From NCBI RefSeq assembly GCF_000504205.1, contig NZ_AZAJ01000001.1, forward strand, positions 2,578,879 to 2,642,878: a stretch of DNA of 64,000 bases, read 5' to 3'. Both the position numbers and the translations under genes were made by a program. This DNA is from Methanolobus tindarius DSM 2278. Its GTDB lineage: Archaea; Halobacteriota; Methanosarcinia; Methanosarcinales; Methanosarcinaceae. Positions 54,899 to 63,998 of the stretch are shown piece by piece; within the stretch, counting starts at the first letter, position 1, and the number at the start of each line of letters is the position of its first letter. The notes beneath the pieces were generated by a model. That model had not been told where the DNA came from. It did no database searches and saw only the letters and a list, made by a program, of their open reading frames with translations.

Positions 54899-56095
54899 TT
54901 ATGCTGGTGAGTTAAGGGTTTTGAATACCAGGGATTTGAAATCATTAAGTGCTGCCATAAAGTTCACCGCCGCATCGTATGGCGAGTTGTGAATACTGAA
55001 ATATGAATGCACATCGCCGTCACCAAGCCATTTTGTACTCATGTAGTAATAATGGTCGGATGTAAGCATATGTTTCCATATCCTGAGCAGTTCCGGGTCA
55101 TTTGTTTTCCTGACATAAGGTTCAAGTAATTTCATTTCCTCAAAACAGCGGCGTTGCATATCATTACCAAGCCAGGCACTGGTATCTCTTTCAATATCAG
55201 CCCATGATACCGTGGAAAAGTCTCCTACATCTATCTCTCCCACAGGTTTGTACGCGTCAATGGTTTCTGAAGGTGTGAGGAATCGCATGCCTCTGTCCCT
55301 GACTTCACCAGGAAGTGCCCTGAGGAATTCAAATATTCCGGTATCTTCCCACTGGTGTTCACCGAATGTTTCGTAATCCATGAAAATGTTGAGTGTTTCT
55401 CCATGGTTCCGGGAAGCCCAGTCTGCCCATTTACTTGCTGTTAAAGGATATTCTTCCCACCACTGTGATGAGAAACGATAACCAATATCGTCACTGAGTT
55501 TATAGTTACGCATGAGAATTGCAATATCTGAATGCTTTGCCCTGTAGACATGGTCAGGTGACCTTCCGTGGAGTATGGTTTCAATACCTTCTGTCAGAAT
55601 GGCATCGTATCCGAGTTTTTCAGCAAAGTGTGCAACACTGTTGTTATAAAGCATCTCGGTATTCCTGAATACCCGTGGTGTCACTCCAAGAAGATCTGAT
55701 ATGAGGTCACGGTGCTCTTTAACCTCATCCATGAATTCATCCTTGGATTCAAAAAGTGATGCAAGGGAATGGTAACATGTCTCGTCAAGAAAATCAATGC
55801 AGCCTGTATCAGCAAGATCCCTGAATGTATCAAGTACGTCTTCTCCCCATTCCATGCATTGTTCCAGAAGGGTTCCGGTGACTGACATACTTGCCCTGAA
55901 ATATCCGTCAGTGTTGTCAACAAGTTCCAGCAGTGTCCTGTTTGCAGGAATATAACATTTTCCTGCGACCTTGTGAAAAATTTCTTTGTTGACAGTCTCA
56001 TCAAAATATCGCTCAAATCCCTGCTTGTGATCAGGCCAGAACCACCTCAGCCTGTATGGCTGGTGAACTTCAAAGAAAGGGCATATGGAGTTCAT
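54899..56095 (-). CDS. GH57 glycoside hydrolase, probable alpha-amylase
   Basis: The 398-residue protein shows the five GH57 regions: FFEVHQPYRLRWFW at the N terminus, SVTGTLLEQ, the nucleophile E147 in RNTEML, the catalytic D240 in IFMDYETFGEHQW, and a C-terminal helical part. Both catalytic residues are present. The enzyme should hydrolyse or rearrange alpha-1,4-glucan in the cytoplasm. It overlaps the next gene upstream by 4 nt (ATGA); the second GH57 protein there is clearly homologous. Confidence 0.94.
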   Translation of the reverse strand: MNSICPFFEVHQPYRLRWFWPDHKQGFERYFDETVNKEIFHKVAGKCYIPANRTLLELVDNTDGYFRASMSVTGTLLEQCMEWGEDVLDTFRDLADTGCIDFLDETCYHSLASLFESKDEFMDEVKEHRDLISDLLGVTPRVFRNTEMLYNNSVAHFAEKLGYDAILTEGIETILHGRSPDHVYRAKHSDIAILMRNYKLSDDIGYRFSSQWWEEYPLTASKWADWASRNHGETLNIFMDYETFGEHQWEDTGIFEFLRALPGEVRDRGMRFLTPSETIDAYKPVGEIDVGDFSTVSWADIERDTSAWLGNDMQRRCFEEMKLLEPYVRKTNDPELLRIWKHMLTSDHYYYMSTKWLGDGDVHSYFSIHNSPYDAAVNFMAALNDFKSLVFKTLNSPA

Positions 56096-57270
56096 TTTGC
56101 AGCCTCCTTTTTCCCGGCTGATTCATTCTGTGCAGCTTCAGTTGCTTCTGTTATAATTATTGCCCGCTCGATATCGGAAAGTATGGACAGGTCATTCACT
56201 GCACGTTCATACCCAAGCCTTCTCTCCTCGGAATTCATTTCCAGGAATATCTCGCTTTGCTGCAGGTATCTGTAAATCTTTGTAAGCTTCTCTCGTTTGT
56301 AATCGTCATCCAGTTTTTCCAGCATCTCGCCTATATCTACCAGTTCATGCATGAAGAGATGCTGTGCATGATTTCCAAGCAGGTTATGCATTCCATAGCG
56401 TGCCGTCATTTTTGACTCAAGTGATGGAAGCTCCTGTTTTTTGAAAAGCTCCACAGCTTCCTCAGCCAATAACATTTTCACGCCATGTTTTTTCAGGCAA
56501 AGAGGCAGCTCATGCAGGAAATCGAGTATTCCTTCATTGTTCTGGAGATGAGTGTTGATTGCATCGTATTTAATGTAAAGAGTAATAACTTCGCCTTTCA
56601 TACTTGCAATCCATGATGCAAATTTATCAGCTATCAACGGGTATCCCGGCCATGCCCTGTCTGAGAATTTGATTTCAAGATCCTCACTGAGGTTTATGTG
56701 TCTTAAAAGTGTAGGAACTTCATTATCGTAGACATGCATGGGGTCATATCCATTCATTATGTTGTGTGAACCTTCGGAAATAAAACACTTAAATCCCATT
56801 TCTTTAAGTGTTTTCATTATCTTTTTATCAAACAAAAGTTCGGTATTAACAAAGGTTTCAGGCTCGTTCCCAAAAACATCCCTGATAGTTTTCACATCCA
56901 TTTCAACCTGCTTTTTGAATTCGTCAAGAGTTGGGAACAGGCATGATATGGAGTGATAATAAGGTGAAGCTGCAAATGAGACATTTTTGCTCCCAAGTTT
57001 TTTGAATCCATCTATTATCTCAGGCTTCAACTTGCATTGCTCAAGAAAAACACCAGAAACATCAAGGGTGTATTTGCCCCCGTTATCTATGGATTTGGAC
57101 AGTGCTTCATTCAGTGTTTCAATATTTGAAGCAAATTTTGTGAAGTTATGAAACGCTTTTTCCATATCAAAGTATTTTTCGATATGTACATCTCCATAGC
57201 CTTCTTTTGGCCAGTACCAGCGAAGAGGTAATGGCAGATGTACCTCAAAACAAATACATACTGCTTTCAT
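56092..57270 (-). CDS. GH57-like protein lacking catalytic Asp, probable pseudoenzyme
   Basis: The 392-residue protein aligns along its length with the GH57 gene next to it: FEVHLPLPLRWYW, DVSGVFLEQ and FVNTELLF (E144 kept). The region equivalent to MDYETFGEH reads IKYDAINTH, so the catalytic Asp is replaced by Lys234, and HQPY is changed to HLPL. GH57-like proteins with incomplete catalytic machinery are known. It may be a glucan-binding or regulatory subunit of the active GH57 enzyme. It overlaps both neighbours by 4 nt. Confidence 0.88.
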   Translation of the reverse strand: MKAVCICFEVHLPLPLRWYWPKEGYGDVHIEKYFDMEKAFHNFTKFASNIETLNEALSKSIDNGGKYTLDVSGVFLEQCKLKPEIIDGFKKLGSKNVSFAASPYYHSISCLFPTLDEFKKQVEMDVKTIRDVFGNEPETFVNTELLFDKKIMKTLKEMGFKCFISEGSHNIMNGYDPMHVYDNEVPTLLRHINLSEDLEIKFSDRAWPGYPLIADKFASWIASMKGEVITLYIKYDAINTHLQNNEGILDFLHELPLCLKKHGVKMLLAEEAVELFKKQELPSLESKMTARYGMHNLLGNHAQHLFMHELVDIGEMLEKLDDDYKREKLTKIYRYLQQSEIFLEMNSEERRLGYERAVNDLSILSDIERAIIITEATEAAQNESAGKKEAAK

Positions 57271-58175
57271 GCTTCATCAATCTCCATTCCTGAGTCATTA
57301 TATGTGTTTTTTTGAACACAGCTGCTATTCATCTTTCTGGTCTCCAGTTCACTGGCAAACCATACAGTTCTCTGTGGGAATGCGATTTCTATGCCATTAT
57401 CCTCAAGTGTCTTCTTGATAACCCAGAGAAGTTTCATTTTCATATCATACCAGTGAGTTGCAGGTGCCCATATCCTGACAATTATGTTGACTGCATTGTC
57501 TCCAAGTGTGTCAACAAAGACACTTGGCCCGGGATTTACCAATGCGAATGGTTCCATTTCAATAATATCCTTGATGATTTTTATGGCTTCATCGGCATCA
57601 TCACTATACCTGATTCCAACTATGTATTCAAATCTCCTTGTAAGGTTTGCAACATAGTTTGTTATGCTGGTGGTGAAAACCGTTTCATTTGGAAGGCGAA
57701 TATAAAGCCCGTCATAGGTACGTATTATAGTAGAGATTATTTTTATGTCTTCAACATAACCCAGCTTGTTGTCTATATTTACCTGGTCACCTATTTTGAT
57801 AGGTCTTTCTATCATAAGGAAGACACCGGAAATAAAATTCCCAACGATACTCTGGCTGGCAAAACCAATAACGATACCAACTACTCCTCCTGCAACAAGA
57901 AGACCTGATGTATCAATATTCAGTAGTGGGAAAATTACCCCTACAATGGAAAGGACTATGGCTCCGTAATAGATGGATTTGATAAGAATATTAAGATGTT
58001 CCTTGTCCATCTTGTCTTTAAGTGACCTCTGCAGGTATATTGTTATACCCTTTGCTATGACTATGGTAAAGAATAGAATAACTATTACAGTTACTACCTG
58101 CAGCACTGGATCTGAAAGTACCGGCATATATGAAGATACAGTATCTACAGCGCTGCTATTATTCATTAATACCAA
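57267..58175 (-). CDS. MscS-family mechanosensitive ion channel
   Basis: The 302-residue protein has three N-terminal helices, the third being the pore-lining GLLVAGGVVGIVIGFASQSI followed by FISGVFLMIERPIKIGDQV, the MscS core, and a cytoplasmic beta/alpha vestibule. It releases solutes or ions on hypo-osmotic stress. The ATG at 58175 or 58166 overlaps the DUF432 gene, and its stop overlaps the GH57-like gene (ATGA), so it is firmly inside the glycogen operon. Its C-terminal tail is polar and may be regulatory. Confidence 0.94.
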   Translation of the reverse strand: MVLMNNSSAVDTVSSYMPVLSDPVLQVVTVIVILFFTIVIAKGITIYLQRSLKDKMDKEHLNILIKSIYYGAIVLSIVGVIFPLLNIDTSGLLVAGGVVGIVIGFASQSIVGNFISGVFLMIERPIKIGDQVNIDNKLGYVEDIKIISTIIRTYDGLYIRLPNETVFTTSITNYVANLTRRFEYIVGIRYSDDADEAIKIIKDIIEMEPFALVNPGPSVFVDTLGDNAVNIIVRIWAPATHWYDMKMKLLWVIKKTLEDNGIEIAFPQRTVWFASELETRKMNSSCVQKNTYNDSGMEIDEA

Positions 58176-58878
58176 ACTCCATAATTCCCTTTGTGCTTGT
58201 CATTGCAAGTTTGCGTGCAGTGTAAAGTTCCATGGAACGCTTGAATCTTGAAGTTGTAGGCTGTGTGCTGAAATCCGTTTCAGCAAGCAGTTTGTTTATT
58301 ATTTTCATACTGGCTTTCATGCCAAGTCTTTTGTCTCCGTAATAGAGTTTCATACCATAGGCATTGAATACTGCTTTTGAAATTTCGATATGGTAACTTG
58401 AATCATTGAGCACATCAAGTTCAATAAATCCTTCATAGAGTATGTCAGTCTCAGGTTCCTCTGTAAAAACATCACTTTCCCAGTGCCTGCATATTATTCC
58501 GTTTGTGTGACTTCCGTAAAGTGTGTATTTTATTTTTGTGAATGTTAAGATATCAATGACTTCATAGTTCCCGGGCTTATCAGCTACAAAAACCCCGATT
58601 TCAACGGGAAATTTCAGATAGATCTTTTTTCTGTCACCCGCACGAATAATTGCCGGTTTTTTAAAATCAATAAGAAGAGATGATGTTATCTTTTCAGGAA
58701 GGTTTACTGGTTCAATAGGATTTATGAGGATATCTGTGTAATTATTGAGGAGGAGCAATTCCTTTTCAACATTTCCATCAAGGATATGTTTGTAGATAAG
58801 CTCATCTCCCTGCTTCTCAACTATTATCTCAGTACCTTCGACTTCTCTTGTGAATGGTGGGTGATATAACTCAAACAT
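58159..58878 (-). CDS. DUF432 family protein
   Basis: The 239-residue soluble protein is beta-rich in its first two thirds (FELYHPPFTREVEGTEIIVE; LKFPVEIGVFVADKPGNYEV; KIKYTLYGSHTNGIICRHWE), with a helical basic C terminus. It matches DUF432, which is often encoded beside MscS channels in archaea. It is probably a cytoplasmic partner of the channel, an inference from the 8-17 nt gene overlap. No catalytic motif is seen. Confidence 0.78.
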   Translation of the reverse strand: MFELYHPPFTREVEGTEIIVEKQGDELIYKHILDGNVEKELLLLNNYTDILINPIEPVNLPEKITSSLLIDFKKPAIIRAGDRKKIYLKFPVEIGVFVADKPGNYEVIDILTFTKIKYTLYGSHTNGIICRHWESDVFTEEPETDILYEGFIELDVLNDSSYHIEISKAVFNAYGMKLYYGDKRLGMKASMKIINKLLAETDFSTQPTTSRFKRSMELYTARKLAMTSTKGIMEFGINE

Positions 58879-58911
58879 CTTGGATCTTTACTCGTTTTAT
58901 TACTCTTTTAA

Positions 58912-59979
58912 TCAAAGCCAGTTCTTCCTGCGGAAATATGCATACATGGAAATGAATATTAATATATTGATAACCCACACAGCCGGATATCCCCATTTCC
59001 ATCCCAGTTCAGGCATGTAGCTGAAATTCATTCCGTACATTCCGGCAAGGAATGTAAGAGGGATAAATATGGTTGCAATGATGGTGAGTGTTTTCATTAC
59101 CTCGTTCATTTTGTTGCTGACGCTGGATAAATAAACATCCAGAATTCCTGAAAGTATGTCCCTGTATGTTTCAATGGCGTCTGCAACCTGTATTGTGTGG
59201 TCATAAACATCCTTGAGGAATACGAATGTCGAATCTTTTATGAGATCTGATTCTGATCGGTCCAGTCCGTTGATAACTTCCCTGAGGGGCCAGACTGATT
59301 TGCGCAGGTATATCATTTCCTTTTTCAGGTTGTGTATATTCTGAAGGGTTTCCGGTTCAGGATTATCAACCAGTTCTTCCTCCAGATCCTCAATAATCTC
59401 CCCGAATTTTTCAATGATAATAAAGTAATTGTCAACAATGGAGTCAAGCAGTGCATACGCAAGATAATCGGATCCCATCTGCCTTATTCTGCCTTTTGAA
59501 TTTCGTATTCTCTCCCTGACAAAGTTAAAAGTATCTCCTTCAAGTTCCTGGAACGACAGGACGAAATTCTCTCCCAGAATTATACTTACCTGCTCTTCTT
59601 TAACATCAGTTTCTTCACCATCTCCAATCCAGAGCATTTTCAGGACAATATAAATGTAGGAATCGTAATCCTCCATTTTCGGACGCTGAGTTGTGTGTAC
59701 AATATCTTCCATTACAAGAGGGTGGAGTCCGAAATGTTGTCCCAGTTTTTCAATTATGTCAACCTGATGGATTCCGTCTATATTTATCCACGTAACAGTA
59801 GGATGATCTTTAAATGGGAAACATTCTTCGACATTTCCAACTACACGCTCCTGGTAGTTCTCTTTATCATAGTCGATGATGCTTATTCTGGGCTTCTCGG
59901 TTCTTTCCTCTCCGATATGTATCAAAGAACCCGGTGCAAGTCCCGCCTTTTTTGAAGTCTTGTAAAACAATTTCTTCAT
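58912..59979 (-). CDS. corA: CorA-family divalent cation transporter
   Basis: The start was set at 59979 (MKKLFYKTSKKAGL), which follows GGGTGG; the open frame begins five codons earlier. The 355-residue protein has the large cytoplasmic N-terminal alpha/beta funnel, a long stalk helix, and two C-terminal helices with the pore-entry signature YGMNFSYMPE. It carries Mg2+ or Co2+ across the membrane. It lies between the GT4 and DUF432 genes with gaps of 46 and 33 nt. Confidence 0.95.
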   Translation of the reverse strand: MKKLFYKTSKKAGLAPGSLIHIGEERTEKPRISIIDYDKENYQERVVGNVEECFPFKDHPTVTWINIDGIHQVDIIEKLGQHFGLHPLVMEDIVHTTQRPKMEDYDSYIYIVLKMLWIGDGEETDVKEEQVSIILGENFVLSFQELEGDTFNFVRERIRNSKGRIRQMGSDYLAYALLDSIVDNYFIIIEKFGEIIEDLEEELVDNPEPETLQNIHNLKKEMIYLRKSVWPLREVINGLDRSESDLIKDSTFVFLKDVYDHTIQVADAIETYRDILSGILDVYLSSVSNKMNEVMKTLTIIATIFIPLTFLAGMYGMNFSYMPELGWKWGYPAVWVINILIFISMYAYFRRKNWL

Positions 59980-60025
59980 GTTTCCACCCCACACAAATTC
60001 ATTACCGTTTTACTTTATGTATGTG

Positions 60026-61189
60026 TTACAATTGTTCATTGTACACATCTACTGTAGATTCTGCTATGTTATCCCAGTTGTACCTTGTTCCGATGAGTTT
60101 CTGCCCTTCTTTTCCAAGTTCATCGTCTGCATAATTATTGAATACGTGATTTATTCCCCATGCAATTGATTCCGGATTCTGGTAAACTATAACTCCGTCC
60201 CTGAAATTATCAATAAGGGATATAGCATCAGTTGCAACTATATTTTTTCCCGCATCCCATGCCTCAAGAAGGATTATTCCAAAAGGCTCATTGCGGCTTG
60301 GTACGCATACCAGGTTACAGGCGTTCATCCACTTTTTCTTCACGGATTCATCAACATAACCAAGGAACCGGCAACTGTCCATAACGTTCAATTCATGCGC
60401 AAGTCTTTCGCATTCCGGTCGCATTTCACCTTCACCAATTATAACAAATTTCGCGTCCCATCTGTTTGCCAGCACCGCAGGGATAGTCTGAACGAAAAGA
60501 TCCGGACCTTTCTGGCAATTCATCCTTCCAACAAAAAGGACAACAGGTGCGTACGGATGTATTCCATATTCTTCCTTTAGTTTTCCAGGGTCTACATCCA
60601 TCTTTATTTTCTCACCCTGTATCCCATTGGGTATTATGGCAATTTTATAGTCCGGAATCTGGTAAAGGTACTGGATTTCTTCTTTTAGCTTTGTAGACGT
60701 AGCTATCACTTTTGCAGATTCATAGCCGCCTCTCCATTCCCGGTGGCTGATTTCCATGGCTTCCCACCAATTGCCATGTTTGTTACCGTTCCTGCCCCAT
60801 TCGGTACTATGGTATGTCATAATAAACGGAATTCCTGATTCCTCTTTCAGTCTGCATACAAGGTTTACGGGATGCCAGTCATGTACATGTGTGAGATCAA
60901 ATTTTCCAAATTTTCCGGTGGCTTCGGTAAAAGCACTGTACATTGAATCACACATACTGTCCATCTGCTGGACAATACCACCATCAAGGGCGTGGTACAC
61001 CCTGTGGTAATGCACTCCCTTTATCACTTCGTAAGGCAGCATGTCCTTGTTGCGTGTAAAAATGTGAATGTCATGTCCTTGAAGTGCCAGGGCTTCTGAA
61101 AGCTCGGTAACATGGGGAGCCAGCCCTCCGACAGTTATGGAATTCAGGCTTTCCCATGAGAACATGGCTATTCTTAATTTATTTTCCAT
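60026..61189 (-). CDS. GT4 glycosyltransferase, glycogen-synthase-like (copy 2)
   Basis: The 387-residue paralogue of 48840-50006 has the same motifs: GGLAPHVTELSEALALQGHD, HVHDWHPVNLV, YHSTEWGRNGN, FVGRMNCQKGPDLFV and PSRNEPFGIILLEAWD. It should use ADP- or UDP-glucose to extend alpha-glucan, alongside the GT3 enzyme. It follows galT by 25 nt and precedes corA by 46 nt. Confidence 0.9.
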   Translation of the reverse strand: MENKLRIAMFSWESLNSITVGGLAPHVTELSEALALQGHDIHIFTRNKDMLPYEVIKGVHYHRVYHALDGGIVQQMDSMCDSMYSAFTEATGKFGKFDLTHVHDWHPVNLVCRLKEESGIPFIMTYHSTEWGRNGNKHGNWWEAMEISHREWRGGYESAKVIATSTKLKEEIQYLYQIPDYKIAIIPNGIQGEKIKMDVDPGKLKEEYGIHPYAPVVLFVGRMNCQKGPDLFVQTIPAVLANRWDAKFVIIGEGEMRPECERLAHELNVMDSCRFLGYVDESVKKKWMNACNLVCVPSRNEPFGIILLEAWDAGKNIVATDAISLIDNFRDGVIVYQNPESIAWGINHVFNNYADDELGKEGQKLIGTRYNWDNIAESTVDVYNEQL

Positions 61190-61214
61190 CAGATCCCTTC
61201 TTAATGCAGACTCC

Positions 61215-62192
61215 TTATTCCGGATTCAGCAAATGCTCTACAGCTATTTCCGGCGGGATAGTATTAATGTATATGTCCGTATTCTTTTCAAAACCCGCTG
61301 CAATTGAAGTGATTGGTGCTATCCTGACATTGAAATGATAGCTAAGATCATGCTCTATCTGGAAGAACATGTAATTGTATGCCAGCTCCGGTATTGTCCT
61401 GTCAAGCAATTTGACAGCAGTCCGTATGCAGTCTCCCAGGGACATGAGCATCTCATCAGTGAAAGCAGAGATATGATTCACATGCTTCTTTGGAAGCATC
61501 CACATTTCATACTGGTTTTTGGAACAATATGGGGCAATTAGAATAAAATCATCATTCTCATAAACCTGTCTTTCTTTTCCCTGCTCTTTCTCAATAATAC
61601 GGCAATAAGGGCAACTATTCATCTCAGAAATTGCCTTTTTCTCTTTAACAAGGGATGGCGGCATAAGAGGAACTGCAATTAGCTGTGAATGAGTGTGTTC
61701 CAGGGAAGCACCTGCTTTTTTACCCCAGTTCTTAAAGAGTGATACATATTCAACACCTTCCTGTGACTGATAATGAACAACCCTGTCCCTGTATGCTTTC
61801 ATAAGAAGCAGTATTTCTTCGTCAGAAAAAAGGTCTATTTTATTTTCATGGGATGGACTTTCTATTATTACTTCGTGATATCCATATCCTTTTTTAACTT
61901 CAAATCCTGAGGATTCAACTTCCGGGGCATCAGGAGATAATGCCGGATAGAGGTTTGGTATACACCTGACCTGCCAGTTTGTAACCAGTTCTTCATCGGT
62001 GTCCTTCAGTATTTCTCCGTCTTTGTAAGCAGCCTGTGCAGGAGGTGTCTTATCTTCATGGCCGCCGCAAAATACACAACTGCCTGCTTTCATATCCTCG
62101 CCACAGGCTTTCGGTGCGGATGGCCTTTTGGCTCTTCCGGTTGCTATTATGCAGTACTCATCAAGGAAATAGTGTTTACGTATTTCGGACAT
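61215..62192 (-). CDS. galT: Galactose-1-phosphate uridylyltransferase-like enzyme
   Basis: The 325-residue HIT-superfamily enzyme has the zinc-binding CVFCGGHEDKTPP and NSCPYC pairs and the active-site LEHTHSQLIAVP (HxHxQ, middle His uridylylated or adenylylated). No galK or galE is nearby, and it lies between two glucan synthase genes. It could therefore work on glucose 1-phosphate/ADP-glucose (an ADP-glucose phosphorylase activity, known for plant GalT relatives) rather than galactose. Which of these applies cannot be told from sequence. Confidence 0.88.
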   Translation of the reverse strand: MSEIRKHYFLDEYCIIATGRAKRPSAPKACGEDMKAGSCVFCGGHEDKTPPAQAAYKDGEILKDTDEELVTNWQVRCIPNLYPALSPDAPEVESSGFEVKKGYGYHEVIIESPSHENKIDLFSDEEILLLMKAYRDRVVHYQSQEGVEYVSLFKNWGKKAGASLEHTHSQLIAVPLMPPSLVKEKKAISEMNSCPYCRIIEKEQGKERQVYENDDFILIAPYCSKNQYEMWMLPKKHVNHISAFTDEMLMSLGDCIRTAVKLLDRTIPELAYNYMFFQIEHDLSYHFNVRIAPITSIAAGFEKNTDIYINTIPPEIAVEHLLNPE

Positions 62193-62195
62193 GTC

Positions 62196-63998
62196 TCACT
62201 CCATTCTTGTTCCGGTTAAAAGCTCATAATACGTCTTTATTGGTTCTTCCCAGTTCATGTCCTTTGCAAGGAGATTTGCTTCCTGGCAAAGAAGGTTGTA
62301 CTTTACTTTATCATCTGTAAATGTGTCAATGAAATAATCCATTGCAAGAGCGTAATCTGCAATTGATTCCAGGTACGGGATATTGATGTTGTCAACAACG
62401 ATGACTCCTCCCATTCCCATGACAAGTCTTTTTAAGGTCTTGAGAGCATCACTGAATCCGCATATCTTACTTACGATACTAGGGGTTGCTTCTTTTCCTG
62501 CTTCAAGTCCTGTAAGAAGGAAAGGTTCGTATTTTGACGGGAAAACACCGGCAATACATCCTGCCATGAGTTCATCAGATCTCATGTTAAGTCCGCCGTC
62601 ATGATCAGATATCCACTGCGGATACAGGACAGCTGAGACGTGCCTGCTGCCATCTGTCAGTCTTGAACATTCCAGACCCCTGGCTTTGATCATCTGCTGG
62701 AGGCGTATTTCTTCACCCACAAGCGCTTCTTCAGGAAGGTTAATAGGGAAATTCTCCGGTGGATTTGTTTTCGGACCGTGTGCTGCTATTATGAAGCATA
62801 CCACACGGTATTTATCATCTAAATGTCCTGCATCAATCTCAACCTTGACCATCCTGTCAAGCAGGACAAGTGAATCCAGCAGGTCAGGATAACCTTTGTT
62901 CTCGATCTCAATACGCGATATTGAAAAAATAGGTATTATCTTTTCAGGTGGTATTACCTTACCATTGTATACAGCGTACAACTTATCAGAAAGGAAGTTT
63001 TGGATTCTGTCCCGGCAATCTGTTTTTTTCCCCCATTCAATATCTTCTTCCTCATCATTATCAATTCCATTGCGGACAACGATAGAATCAATTCCATAGA
63101 AGAGTTTTATTTCCTTGCGTGTTGAATCCCCAACAGCAGTGACAACATCAGCAAATCCTGATAATGATTCCAGTTTGGCAAAGTTTACCGGCACGCCACT
63201 GTCCCAGGAGCTGTCATTTTCCCTGATCTTCTGTATGGATTTGTGTCCTGAAGATCTTCCCGGAAGTGTTGCATGGTATGTTGCAACGCTTTTGACACTG
63301 ATTCCAAGTTTTTTAAGCCTTGCAAGTGCATAGAATACACCAAACTCATGACAATGAAGTGAAACGTGTACTTCCGGCATAAGAGATGCAGCAAATTCGG
63401 AAATTGCCTTGTCTCCATATTCTTCGGAACTGGAGTCCTTTGATGTTACAAGTTCTTTTACAAATTCAGAGATGGCATAGGATAAATTAACATAATGACT
63501 GTATTCCATGCCGTTGCCCATATTCTCATAAGCCATAGAATCCAGGCCAATCAGATCAAATGCTTCTCCTTTGATGGCATTTGCAAGGCATGTTTCTTCT
63601 CCTTTGTATTCCACACTGAAACGGCAAAAATCATTTGTCTTGAACATCAGGTGAATTATTCTCACATCATGGACAACTTCAACACCCGGAAATACTTCAA
63701 TACCTTTTGTTTTCAGGTTTTCGATAGCTTCAAAGATAGGACCTTCAGGTTCCAGTTCTTCCATATAACTCATATCTGTGATACGGTTAAGCCCTTTGTT
63801 CCAGTCCGAGCCACTATGACCATAGTAAGGTCCGGCAACAATTATTGTAGGAGCCGGTTTTTCTTCAATGACTCCTTTTGATATCAGACTTGCAAGACTC
63901 TTTGCTTCGGCATCAATAACATTCCAGATGCCGCCCATCTTATTGGACTTTGGACCTGCTTCTTCTCCTGCGATAATTATACATTTGCTTTCCAGCAT
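62196..63998 (-). CDS. GT3-type glycogen synthase
   Basis: The 600-residue protein resembles the eukaryotic/fungal-type (GT3) glycogen synthase: an N-terminal EEAGPKSNKMGGIWNVI (nucleotide-sugar site), LHCHEFGVFYALARLKKLGI, SVATYHATLPGRSSG, FSISRIEIENKGYPDLL, and FPSKYEPFLLTGLEAGKE with the catalytic Glu pair. It makes alpha-1,4-glucan from UDP- or ADP-glucose. The ATG at 63998 is two bases from the window edge; the N terminus looks complete, but upstream regulation is outside the view. The gap to galT is 3 nt. Confidence 0.92.
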   Translation of the reverse strand: MLESKCIIIAGEEAGPKSNKMGGIWNVIDAEAKSLASLISKGVIEEKPAPTIIVAGPYYGHSGSDWNKGLNRITDMSYMEELEPEGPIFEAIENLKTKGIEVFPGVEVVHDVRIIHLMFKTNDFCRFSVEYKGEETCLANAIKGEAFDLIGLDSMAYENMGNGMEYSHYVNLSYAISEFVKELVTSKDSSSEEYGDKAISEFAASLMPEVHVSLHCHEFGVFYALARLKKLGISVKSVATYHATLPGRSSGHKSIQKIRENDSSWDSGVPVNFAKLESLSGFADVVTAVGDSTRKEIKLFYGIDSIVVRNGIDNDEEEDIEWGKKTDCRDRIQNFLSDKLYAVYNGKVIPPEKIIPIFSISRIEIENKGYPDLLDSLVLLDRMVKVEIDAGHLDDKYRVVCFIIAAHGPKTNPPENFPINLPEEALVGEEIRLQQMIKARGLECSRLTDGSRHVSAVLYPQWISDHDGGLNMRSDELMAGCIAGVFPSKYEPFLLTGLEAGKEATPSIVSKICGFSDALKTLKRLVMGMGGVIVVDNINIPYLESIADYALAMDYFIDTFTDDKVKYNLLCQEANLLAKDMNWEEPIKTYYELLTGTRME

